Assembly: GCA_002413345.1 (NCBI GenBank)
Contig: DHWU01000030.1
Location: 1-11,261, forward strand
Origin: Propionibacteriaceae bacterium UBA5174
Lineage (GTDB): Bacteria > Actinomycetota > Actinomycetes > Propionibacteriales > Propionibacteriaceae
DNA: 11,261 bases
Direction of reading: 5' to 3'
A program made the translations under genes and the position numbers. The notes below the pieces were generated by a model. The model searched no databases. It worked only from the letters and a program-made list of their open reading frames with translations, and was not told the origin of the DNA. Of this stretch, positions 5,047 through 11,261 are shown one piece after another; position 1 is the stretch's first letter, and each line of letters begins with the position of its first letter.

Positions 5047-6774
5047 CTATTTACGGCAAGTATTCGGTGCGGTCTTGCCAGCGAACCGATCCGCAGTCCA
5101 TCGCAGCAGCTCATCAAACTGGGTCGATCCGGCCACTGCAGCCCCATCGTGACCGATCCCCGAATAGATCCGATAGGAGAGTTTCTGCCCCTGATCGCAC
5201 CGAGCCGCCACGGCTGCGTCCTGAATCGTGGGCGGAACCACCTGGTCGTTTGTCCCCTGAGTGATCAGCAGGGGCGTGGTGAAAGTGGCGCTGGGAGTGT
5301 TCTCAGCCAGCCTGGCAACCAGTGCGCCGCTTTGCGGCGACGCTGCCCAGGACCCATTGGCGCCGGTAATCGCCGACCAGTTATTGCTCGCCCAGCCAGT
5401 ATCGCCACATCGGGCTGCTGTCTCCTCAGCGCGCAACTGCTCAGTAATGCTCAGATAATCGGCGACCTTCACGTCTGGATAACGCTGCGCGTAGGTATTC
5501 AGCAGATACGCCCCCTGGACGTCTGCGGTGCCCGATTTGACCAGGTGGGTGAAGACCGCACCCAGATCCGAGATCGGAGCCTGGGCCGCGATGCCAGCCA
5601 GTTTCACCTCTGAGGCGTAGCTGGACTGAAGTTGCCCGGCCCAAAGCGCGGCATGGCCACCTTGGGAGTATCCCCAAATGACTGCCGCACCGATCCGGGC
5701 ACCGGGAACCTTAGCTGCGGCCCTGATCGCATCCAGCAGCGCTCGCCCTTCGGACTCCCCCACCAAATAGCTGGGCTTTCCGTCAGCACCCATCCCGACA
5801 TAGTCCGGTGCCAACACCGCGTAGCCAGCGGCTAACAGCTGCGGCACCCCGGTTAGCCCACCGGCCGTTCCGCCCAACACTGAGGGGGCACAGCCACTGC
5901 TGATGCCGGTTTCGCCATGGGCCCACACCACCAGTGGCAGTTCGTCGCCCTTTGTCGCCCCCGGCACATAGAGGACGGCACTGGCCGCGGTCACACTCCC
6001 AGAGTGATCCTTAGTGACATAAAGCAGGCGGACCGCCGCCCCACCCTCGACGCCCACGTTGATAGTTTCAGCCCGCAACAAGTCCCCTGCTGCCGCCGCA
6101 GCAGGCACCTCTGCCTGGTAGAACCCTGACGGCGCCAACCTGACACCACTTGCGCTCAGCCCACCAGCGAAGATGGCGACAGCGACCAGCAAACCCACCG
6201 AACGCCAAACCAGCCGCAAGCCCTCGGTGGACACGCCGTAGCCTGTGGGTGGGTACCAGATGTCCACTAGTAGCCCAGCCCCCACCAGCAATAGCCGCAT
6301 CCCCAAAATGACGGTCATCGGCAGCAGCACTGAGTCAGTCCACAACACTGAAACCACGCCCAGAGCTGCAGTGATCGCGCCACTGAATAGCGCCACCCAG
6401 GGCCCGCCATCCGCAGCGCCCACGAGAAGGGCTGGCAGTTGGGTGCGGGACAACAGCGCTGACCAGATTTCCAGCGCACCGGTGGACAACAGCAGCAGCC
6501 CCACCACTAATCCAATTGCCGACACCGGAATATCGGGCAACACCGCGATCAGCAGGGCGCCAACCAGGTAGGCCGCACCTGAGACCCAGCGAGCCGGGGA
6601 CTGCCGGGTTCCTTGAACCAGCTCAGCGACAGCAGCAACAGCCAATGAAGACACGACCGCCACGACCAGCAAGGTGTGTGCCGAAAATGGGCGTAGCGCA
6701 AGCAATGACCCAGCCAAAATGCTGAGTGCCCCCGTAGCAGCGCGAATCGATATGCGCTTCCCCCTGCGCGCCAT
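5047..6774 (-). CDS. Membrane protein: seven-helix DUF308/HdeD-like domain fused to a secretory-lipase (LIP) domain
   Basis: The 575-residue protein has two halves. Residues 11-210 hold about seven hydrophobic helices (near 11-30, 32-52, 63-80, 84-106, 125-147, 149-171 and 188-210) with a DUF308/HdeD-like pattern and a basic N-terminus MARRGKR. Residues 215-575 are an alpha/beta hydrolase of the secretory lipase family: oxyanion region VVWAHGETG (282-290) followed by the CAPS motif, nucleophile elbow GYSQGG (S370), D510 in TQGTNDQVVPP and H542 in SGIGHDG. Four cysteines (295, 456, 526, 573) all lie in this half and could form disulfides. Seven helices with a cytoplasmic N-terminus put the hydrolase outside the membrane. 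Substrate unknown; an extracytoplasmic ester or lipid is likely. The ATG at 6774 lacks a Shine-Dalgarno but has a well-placed promoter just upstream. It appears monocistronic. Confidence 0.88.
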   Translation of the reverse strand: MARRGKRISIRAATGALSILAGSLLALRPFSAHTLLVVAVVSSLAVAAVAELVQGTRQSPARWVSGAAYLVGALLIAVLPDIPVSAIGLVVGLLLLSTGALEIWSALLSRTQLPALLVGAADGGPWVALFSGAITAALGVVSVLWTDSVLLPMTVILGMRLLLVGAGLLVDIWYPPTGYGVSTEGLRLVWRSVGLLVAVAIFAGGLSASGVRLAPSGFYQAEVPAAAAAGDLLRAETINVGVEGGAAVRLLYVTKDHSGSVTAASAVLYVPGATKGDELPLVVWAHGETGISSGCAPSVLGGTAGGLTGVPQLLAAGYAVLAPDYVGMGADGKPSYLVGESEGRALLDAIRAAAKVPGARIGAAVIWGYSQGGHAALWAGQLQSSYASEVKLAGIAAQAPISDLGAVFTHLVKSGTADVQGAYLLNTYAQRYPDVKVADYLSITEQLRAEETAARCGDTGWASNNWSAITGANGSWAASPQSGALVARLAENTPSATFTTPLLITQGTNDQVVPPTIQDAAVAARCDQGQKLSYRIYSGIGHDGAAVAGSTQFDELLRWTADRFAGKTAPNTCRK

Positions 6775-6780
6775 GGCGAC

Positions 6781-6809
6781 ACTTTAGTCGGCGAGCGGCC
6801 AACGACCAA
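6781..6809 (-). promoter_or_regulatory. Candidate leaderless promoter of the membrane-lipase gene
   Basis: TTGGTC (6809-6804) and TAAAGT (6786-6781) are 17 bases apart on the minus strand. The -10 box ends 6 bases before the ATG, so transcription would start at the A of the start codon. No Shine-Dalgarno precedes the ATG, which agrees with a leaderless mRNA. Assigned by consensus only. Confidence 0.5.
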
Positions 6810-6824
6810 AGCAGGTCGCAGCGA

Positions 6825-6848
6825 CGGGAATTCACCGCCGGTGTCCCG
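6825..6848. terminator. Inverted repeat downstream of pyk, possible weak terminator
   Basis: In the 125-base gap between pyk and the membrane-lipase gene, CGGGA (6825-6829) pairs with TCCCG (6844-6848) and CACC (6833-6836) pairs with GGTG (6840-6843), separated by a 3-base bulge. It sits 52 bases after the pyk stop. There is no U-tract, so it could equally be a chance or operator-like repeat. Confidence 0.3.
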
Positions 6849-6899
6849 AAGTCGGAGAATGACTACTGAGGCCCACCAACCGCGATTACCCAGGCCAGT

Positions 6900-8306
6900 T
6901 CAGGCCACTTCATACACCCGCAACGAGTTGGTCTGATAAAGGTTCCGACCTGGGTTTCCGGCCACGATCACCACCCGGTCTCCAGGCTGAACCAGTCCCA
7001 TGCCGGTGAGGGCTTCCTGCACGGAGGCCACCATCGAATCGGTGCTGGTGTATTCAGGGGTCACATACGACTGCACACCCCAGCACAAGGTGAGTTCAGC
7101 CGCCGTCTTTGGCAGCGGGGTGAACGACATTATTGGCACTTCGGAGCGCAGCCGAGCCAACCGGTGCGGGGTGTCGCCGGAGATAGTGACCGCCGCCAGG
7201 TATTTGGCATTAACCCGTTCGGCAACTTCCACTGCCGCCTTGGAAATGACTCCTGCGGTGGTGTGCGGATTCCATTCCAAAGCTCGAATCTTGTCCAAAC
7301 CTTCGCTCTCAGTGCGAACGATGATTCGTGCCATCACTTTCACGGCACCGATAGCGTGGTCACCCACGGCAGTTTCTCCGGACAGCATCAGCGCGTCGGC
7401 ACCGTCCAGGATCGCATTGGCGACGTCAGAAACCTCCGCCCGGGTAGGCCGATGAGCAGTGATCATCGACTCCAGCATCTGCGTGGCCACGATCACCGGC
7501 TTGGCCCAAATTCGGGCAGCGTCAATGATCCGTTTCTGCACACTGGGTACATCTTCCAGTGGCAGTTCGACGCCTAGGTCGCCTCGAGCGACCATGAAAG
7601 CGTCGAAGGCATCAATAACCGCATCAAGGTTTTCGATGGCCTGCGGCTTCTCCAGCTTGGCGATCACCGGCACCCGACGACCTTCAGCGGCCATGACTCT
7701 TAGCACCGGCTCGATATCGGCTGCTGATCGAACGAACGAAAGCGCCACCATGTCCACGCCCTGACGCAGCGCCCACCGCAAATCCTGCTCATCCTTCACA
7801 CTCAACGCGGGCACGCTCACTGGCACCCCGGGCAGATTGATGCCCTTGTGATCAGAGACCACGCCGCCCACCTGCACTTCGGTGATCACGTCGGTGGGGG
7901 TCACCTCGATCGCCTTCAACTCAATAGCACCATCGTTGACCAGGATCTGGTCGCCCGGGCTGACATCATCGGTGAGCGTCTTCAAAGTGGTCGTGGCCCG
8001 TACGGCAGTGCCCTGGACGTCGTCAATGGTGATTACGAAACGCTGTCCAGCTTCAAGCAGCGCAGAACCTCCGGCGAAGGTTCCGAACCGGATCTTCGGG
8101 CCCTGGAGGTCGACCAGGATGCCTACTGGGCGTCCGACCACTCGGGCGGCATCTCGAATCCACTTGATCCGTTCAGAGTGCAACTCCTGATCACCATGGC
8201 TCATGTTGAGCCGGGCGATGTTCATTCCTGATTTCACTAGGGCGACAAGCTTCTCTGCCGAATCTGTCGCCGGGCCAATGGTGCAAACGATCTTTGCTCT
8301 ACGCAC
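6900..8306 (-). CDS. pyk: Pyruvate kinase
   Basis: The 468-residue, full-length enzyme transfers phosphate from phosphoenolpyruvate to ADP, the last step of glycolysis, in the cytosol. The A domain opens with RRAKIVCTIGPAT and ARLNMSHG (R32, N34, S36, H37). The B-domain lid spans roughly 72-168. Catalytic K217 and metal ligand E219 are in VIAKLEKP; metal ligand D243 is in the MVARGDLGVELP signature; T275 is in ATQMLESM. The C-terminal domain runs from about 340 to the end. K71 in LQGPKIR replaces the glutamate found in potassium-dependent enzymes, which in this family goes with potassium-independent activity. The GTG at 8306 matches the family N-terminus and lacks a Shine-Dalgarno. It lies 35 bases after the pseudouridine synthase gene, so it may be read through from that operon or use its own near-leaderless promoter. 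Confidence 0.97.
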   Translation of the reverse strand: MRRAKIVCTIGPATDSAEKLVALVKSGMNIARLNMSHGDQELHSERIKWIRDAARVVGRPVGILVDLQGPKIRFGTFAGGSALLEAGQRFVITIDDVQGTAVRATTTLKTLTDDVSPGDQILVNDGAIELKAIEVTPTDVITEVQVGGVVSDHKGINLPGVPVSVPALSVKDEQDLRWALRQGVDMVALSFVRSAADIEPVLRVMAAEGRRVPVIAKLEKPQAIENLDAVIDAFDAFMVARGDLGVELPLEDVPSVQKRIIDAARIWAKPVIVATQMLESMITAHRPTRAEVSDVANAILDGADALMLSGETAVGDHAIGAVKVMARIIVRTESEGLDKIRALEWNPHTTAGVISKAAVEVAERVNAKYLAAVTISGDTPHRLARLRSEVPIMSFTPLPKTAAELTLCWGVQSYVTPEYTSTDSMVASVQEALTGMGLVQPGDRVVIVAGNPGRNLYQTNSLRVYEVA

Positions 8307-8313
8307 AGCGCCC

Positions 8314-8319
8314 AGGCTA
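8314..8319 (-). promoter_or_regulatory. Candidate -10 box of pyk
   Basis: TAGCCT fits TAnnnT and ends 7 bases before the pyk GTG, predicting a leaderless transcript. It lies in the 35-base gap after the pseudouridine synthase stop codon. No good -35 hexamer is visible at 16-18 bases. Confidence 0.3.
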
Positions 8320-8341
8320 GTGGACCAGCACTCACCGCCGG

Positions 8342-9262
8342 CTAAGCACCCTTACCCACGGTGGCCAGCGCGTCCGCCAAATCCTGGGGATAGACCGAGT
8401 TGAAAGTCATCGCCTCGCCGCTGCGTGGATGCTCAAAACCCAACTCGACAGCATGCAGCCATTGCCGTTCCAGGCCCAGGCGTGCGGCCAGCACCGGATC
8501 GCCACCATAAGTCGGATCACCAACACAGGGGTGCTTGATGGCCTGCATATGAACCCGAATCTGGTGGGTGCGGCCGGTTTCTAGATGAACTTCCAACAGG
8601 CTGACTGCCCGAAAGGCTTCCAACACCTGGTAGTGCGTAATGCTGTGCCTACCGCCGCTGATGATCGCCATCTTGTAGTCAGCACCCGGGTGGCGCCCGA
8701 TCGGGGCGTCAATAGTGCCCTCCAGCGGGTCTGGGAGACCTTGCACCAGCGTGTGGTACACCTTGTGCACCTCGCGGGCACGGAAGGCCTGCTTGAGTGC
8801 GGTGTAGGCCGGTTCGCTCTTGGCCACCACCATCAGCCCCGAAGTACCAACATCAAGCCGCTGGACGATGCCCTGCCGCTCGGCTGCCCCCGAAGTCGAG
8901 ATTCTGAAACCCGCCGCCGCCAAATGTTCGACCACCGACGGACCGTCCCAGCCGAGACTAGGATGCGCCGCCACCCCGGCTGGCTTATCAACCACCACAA
9001 GATCAGCATCGTCATAGACGATTCCGATCCCGGCCACCGCCTGCGGCACTACCTGAAGTCGAGGCGCAGTCAACACCTCAACTTCGAGCAGATCACCGGC
9101 TCGAACTCGTTGCGACTTGGTCACCGGGGCCGAATTGAGCGATACCTGGCCGACCTCGGCAAGCTCGGCGATTCGGCTTCGCGACAGCCCCGTCATTCGA
9201 GCGGCGGCCGCATCGATACGTTCGCCATCTAGACCGTCAGGCACTAGCCAGACGCTAGCCAT
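8342..9262 (-). CDS. RluA/RluD-family 23S rRNA pseudouridine synthase
   Basis: The 306-residue protein has an N-terminal S4-like RNA-binding domain (about 10-65: ERIDAAAARMTGLSRSRIAE then VSLNSAPVTKSQRVRAGD), then the RluA catalytic domain. The catalytic aspartate is D137 in QRLDVGTSGLMVVAK. Other family marks are VVVDKPAGVAAHP upstream, LETGRTHQIRVH and GDPTYGG downstream. It isomerises uridines to pseudouridine; an S4 domain plus this core is typical of RluD (23S rRNA helix 69), but RluC-like specificity cannot be excluded. The frame is open to 9328; the ATG at 9262 is chosen because homology starts at ASVWLVPDGLDG and it overlaps the lspA stop by 8 bases, implying translational coupling. 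The lspA-rluD pair is conserved in actinobacteria. Confidence 0.94.
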   Translation of the reverse strand: MASVWLVPDGLDGERIDAAAARMTGLSRSRIAELAEVGQVSLNSAPVTKSQRVRAGDLLEVEVLTAPRLQVVPQAVAGIGIVYDDADLVVVDKPAGVAAHPSLGWDGPSVVEHLAAAGFRISTSGAAERQGIVQRLDVGTSGLMVVAKSEPAYTALKQAFRAREVHKVYHTLVQGLPDPLEGTIDAPIGRHPGADYKMAIISGGRHSITHYQVLEAFRAVSLLEVHLETGRTHQIRVHMQAIKHPCVGDPTYGGDPVLAARLGLERQWLHAVELGFEHPRSGEAMTFNSVYPQDLADALATVGKGA

Positions 9263-9821
9263 CGAGATGCTCAGGTAGGTCTGCCCCGGCAGCGACTGCG
9301 GGCGTCGAACCAACCCCGTCCAGACCAACCTTGCTGACCAGACTCAGCCAGACCACCAACACCGCAGCGGAGGTGATGAAGATGTCAGCCACATTGACGA
9401 TCGCGAAATACCGCAGCTGAATGAAATCCACCACATAGCCTTGAAACGGTCCAGGCTCGCGGAAGAGCCGGTCGCTCAGGTTTCCCGCAATCCCGGCCAG
9501 CAGCAGCCCGGCGGCCACCGCCCAACCACGATGCCGAACCCGTGGAAGTGCCCACACCGCCACGGCCAGCAAGGCGAGAATTGAAACTGCGGTGAACACC
9601 ACAGTGATGTTCTCGCCCATGCTGAAGGCGGCGCCCGGGTTGCGGGTCAGCCACAGGGTGATCAGGCCCCCTGGCAGCTGAACCGGATTGGTCGGGTCAA
9701 GGTTCGCGATCGCCAAAGCCTTCGTCGACTGATCAATTCCTAACCCGATAATTCCAATGCCAAGCGCCAGCGCCCACTGTGGGCGGCTGGACGCTTGCTT
9801 GGTGGCTGGTTGCTCGGCTAT
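9255..9821 (-). CDS. lspA: Lipoprotein signal peptidase (signal peptidase II), apparent AUA start
   Basis: The 188-residue inner-membrane aspartyl protease cleaves the signal peptide of diacylglyceryl-modified prolipoproteins. Four hydrophobic segments are visible. Conserved sites are D30-Q-x-T-K34 at the end of helix 1, RNPGAAF (60-66), GNLSDR (113-118) and the catalytic pair D132 (VVDF) and D146 (NVAD). The first standard start in frame is TTG at 9716, but that would delete helix 1 and the D-Q-x-T-K motif. No ATG, GTG or TTG occurs between it and the in-frame TAA at 9842-9840. An ATA at 9821-9819 has a textbook Shine-Dalgarno, GGAGG at 9833-9829, 7 bases upstream, and overlaps the stop of the DksA-like gene as ATAG. 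The ATA is therefore proposed as the start. Identity is certain; the start is inferred. Confidence 0.95.
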   Translation of the reverse strand: MAEQPATKQASSRPQWALALGIGIIGLGIDQSTKALAIANLDPTNPVQLPGGLITLWLTRNPGAAFSMGENITVVFTAVSILALLAVAVWALPRVRHRGWAVAAGLLLAGIAGNLSDRLFREPGPFQGYVVDFIQLRYFAIVNVADIFITSAAVLVVWLSLVSKVGLDGVGSTPAVAAGADLPEHLDG

Positions 9822-10255
9822 CGCCGTTCCTCCCGCTGTTTACAGGCCACACACAAGGTGGCTCTGGGGAACACCTGCAGCCGATCTTTCCCGATGGGCT
9901 GGCCACAGGCCTCACACACCCCGTAATTGCCCGATTCGAACAGCCGATAGGCCTGCTGAGCTTGTTCGAGCATCTCCCGGGAGTTCTGAGCCAACGACAT
10001 TTCTTGGTCGCGTTCAAAGTTGGAAGAGCCGACGTCGGCCGGATCCCGTCCCGCGCCCTCGCTTCCCTCTTCGAAAAGGTCCGCCAGTCCGGCCTCGGCG
10101 ACCTCAATCGCCCGTTCCATCCTGGCGATGTCAGCCTTGAGTTCCTCGCGGATCTCCGCGATCTCTTCCGCGGTCCATGGGTCTTCGCCCTCGGCTACTG
10201 GAAAAGTCGATACCGGAGCCTTGGGGGTGGCTCCTCGATGCTTGGCAGCTGGCAT
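9818..10255 (-). CDS. TraR/DksA-family zinc-finger protein
   Basis: The 145-residue protein has a long acidic coiled coil (about 28-110) and a C4 zinc finger: C114-x2-C117 and C135-x2-C138. The coil tip reads DPADVG with D71 and D74, matching the D-x-x-D-x-A tip of E. coli DksA except that glycine replaces the alanine. DksA-type proteins enter the RNA polymerase secondary channel and alter initiation; that role is inferred here. A TTG at 10303 would add 16 residues, but the ATG at 10255 has AGGAGGG (10270-10264) 8 bases upstream and gives coordinates that line up with E. coli DksA. It ends in a 4-base overlap with lspA, so the two are probably coupled. Streptomyces has a homologue next to lspA as well. 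It follows a terminator and has its own promoter-like element. Confidence 0.92.
   Translation of the reverse strand: MPAAKHRGATPKAPVSTFPVAEGEDPWTAEEIAEIREELKADIARMERAIEVAEAGLADLFEEGSEGAGRDPADVGSSNFERDQEMSLAQNSREMLEQAQQAYRLFESGNYGVCEACGQPIGKDRLQVFPRATLCVACKQREERR
9827..9834 (-). promoter_or_regulatory. Strong Shine-Dalgarno deciding the lspA start
   Basis: GGGAGGAA lies inside the last codons of the DksA-like gene. Its GGAGG core ends 7 bases before ATA at 9821-9819, ideal spacing for initiation there. No other start candidate for lspA has a Shine-Dalgarno. Confidence 0.7.
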
Positions 10256-10290
10256 GGTCAAATCCCTCCTGCTGTGATTACTGAGCTGGG

Positions 10291-10299
10291 AGAGTACCA
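10291..10299 (-). promoter_or_regulatory. Candidate extended -10 promoter of the DksA-like gene operon
   Basis: TGGTACTCT on the minus strand combines TGn with TAnnnT, an extended -10 form. It lies between the divIVA terminator and the start codon at 10255, predicting a leader of about 30 nt that includes the AGGAGGG Shine-Dalgarno. No clear -35 box is seen, since that position falls in the terminator stem. Confidence 0.4.
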
Positions 10300-10300
10300 G

Positions 10301-10338
10301 CAAACGAAACGCGCCCTGATCTTCCGATCAGGGCGCGT
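10301..10338 (-). terminator. Rho-independent terminator of divIVA
   Basis: ACGCGCCCTGATC (10309-10321) and GATCAGGGCGCGT (10326-10338) form a perfect 13-bp, G+C-rich stem with a 4-base loop. On the minus strand the stem is followed by TTTCGTTTG, a moderately U-rich tail. It starts 14 bases after the divIVA stop and separates divIVA from the DksA-like gene. Confidence 0.85.
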
Positions 10339-10352
10339 CGCATTGTTGATGA

Positions 10353-11261
10353 TTATCCGTGGCCTTCGCCGAGCAGCGCATCCAGCCGAGGAGTAGCTGA
10401 TCCAGGCATTGGATCGCGCATGATCTCAGGAGTCTCGTTGGGCTCCAGCCGTACCTCGCCAAGCGAACGCAGCTGCGTCTGCAGGTGGTTGGTCAGCAGA
10501 CTGCGGTAGTTGCTCTCAAAGGCCCGCAGCTGATCCACCCGCATTCGCAGGGAATCCCGCTCCGCCTCCAACTTGGTGAACATCTGCGACCGCTTGGTCT
10601 CAGCGTCAGTAGTGAGGGCATCTGCGCGCTGCTGAGCTTCCGCAGTGAGCTTCTCAGCATTGACCCTGGCTTCGGACTCGATCCGGTCGGCTCGGGTCCG
10701 CGCGTCAGTGAGAGTCTCATGAGCCTTGCGGTTGGCGCTGTCGATGACCGTCTCGGCCTCGGCCCGCGCCTTAGTAAGGATCCGCTGTGCTTCGACTTGC
10801 GACTCACCAACCAGACGTTCAGCCTGTTCGGTGGCCATCTGCAATAGCCGGGTGACAGCTGGCGAAGCCTCCGCCGACGTAGTCACGACGATGTTCTCGA
10901 TCTTGCCCGAGGAAATCACGCTGCCGCCGACTGGCATCTGCGATGCGGCTGGTCCAGCTTGGCGCAGGTTATTCACCTCCGAACGCAGCGATTCGATTTC
11001 GGACTGCGCCCGAGCCAACTCATCACGGGTCTGGCCAAGCTCTTGGCTACGCCGATTCAGCTCATCGGCCCGTCCGGCCAGATCGTTGCGAACGCCGGCT
11101 AGTTCAGCCTCGCGTCGCTGCAGATCTGCCCGAATACGGTCGCCGTCACCGGAATCACTAGGGACAAAGACACTCGAAGGTTGGCTGCTACTCAGCGAAC
11201 CAATCTGGTGCTTGAGCGCCTCGTTCTCCTCGGTGAGTTGAGCGAGCGTCGCTTCGACCTT
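10353..11261 (-). CDS. divIVA: DivIVA/Wag31-family polar growth protein, 5'-truncated at the window edge
   Basis: The frame is open from the TAA at 10355-10353 to the right edge: 302 residues, start outside. The first visible residues (VEATLAQLTEENEALKHQI) look like the end of the N-terminal DivIVA coiled coil. A Ser/Pro/Asp-rich linker follows, then a coiled coil (about 55-110), a spacer, and a long Ala/Arg/Glu-rich coiled coil with 11-residue-like periodicity (AQRILTKARAEAETVI onward). The end has AFESNYRSLLTNHLQTQL, the conserved C-terminal segment of actinobacterial DivIVA, and a tail ending LDALLGEGHG. DivIVA/Wag31 assembles at cell poles and directs peptidoglycan synthesis. A TTG at 11018 is not a real start, because the coiled coil continues upstream of it. 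The membrane-binding N-terminal domain cannot be checked here. Confidence 0.93.
   Translation of the reverse strand, partial: KVEATLAQLTEENEALKHQIGSLSSSQPSSVFVPSDSGDGDRIRADLQRREAELAGVRNDLAGRADELNRRSQELGQTRDELARAQSEIESLRSEVNNLRQAGPAASQMPVGGSVISSGKIENIVVTTSAEASPAVTRLLQMATEQAERLVGESQVEAQRILTKARAEAETVIDSANRKAHETLTDARTRADRIESEARVNAEKLTAEAQQRADALTTDAETKRSQMFTKLEAERDSLRMRVDQLRAFESNYRSLLTNHLQTQLRSLGEVRLEPNETPEIMRDPMPGSATPRLDALLGEGHG

Noticed and set aside
9733..10107. Minus-strand frame of 124 codons overlapping the DksA-like gene and the start of lspA
   Set aside because: It is out of frame with both conserved proteins and its translation has no domain; the DksA-like and LspA frames explain the same bases.
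10493..11018. Repetitive Ala/Arg/Glu-rich stretch as a DNA repeat array
   Set aside because: The periodicity is at protein level, from the DivIVA coiled coil; the DNA units are not conserved enough to be tandem repeats.

Overview
The window reads as a chromosomal housekeeping segment of an actinobacterium (Actinomycetota). The evidence is the gene families present (an ANTAR response regulator of the PdtaR type, Wag31/DivIVA, a 5'-nuclease/polymerase PolA with a degenerate proofreading domain), the frequent GTG starts, the G+C-rich codon use, and gene orders known from mycobacteria and Streptomyces: divIVA, a TraR/DksA gene, lspA and rluD together, and pdtaR, polA and rpsA together. I cannot place it to genus. 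I see no mobile element, CRISPR array, prophage or defence locus.

Almost everything is on the minus strand, so transcription mostly runs from high to low coordinates. From the right edge: a 5'-truncated divIVA ends in a strong hairpin terminator (10309-10338). A compact run follows: DksA-like zinc-finger gene, lspA (4-base overlap, apparent AUA start), an RluA-family pseudouridine synthase (8-base overlap) and pyk (35-base gap, possibly with its own promoter). A separate gene then encodes a seven-helix DUF308 membrane domain fused to a secretory-lipase domain, with a likely leaderless promoter. Its 3' end converges on a plus-strand tRNA-Leu(CAA), and the two share a 15-bp hairpin.

Left of the tRNA, pdtaR (minus) converges with a small hotdog-fold thioesterase gene (plus), which diverges from polA. 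The polA gene is followed after 9 bases by a SAM-dependent methyltransferase gene that appears translationally coupled to it. Then comes a leader of about 140 bases and the first 69 codons of rpsA, which runs off the left edge.

Functionally this is growth machinery: polar growth (DivIVA), transcription control (DksA-like), lipoprotein maturation (LspA), rRNA modification (pseudouridine synthase), glycolysis (Pyk), RNA-level regulation (PdtaR), DNA repair and replication (PolA) and translation (S1, tRNA-Leu). The least ordinary items are the AUA start of lspA, the structured rpsA leader that repeats its own Shine-Dalgarno octamer inside a hairpin loop, and the membrane-lipase fusion. No stretch longer than 300 bases is free of genes.
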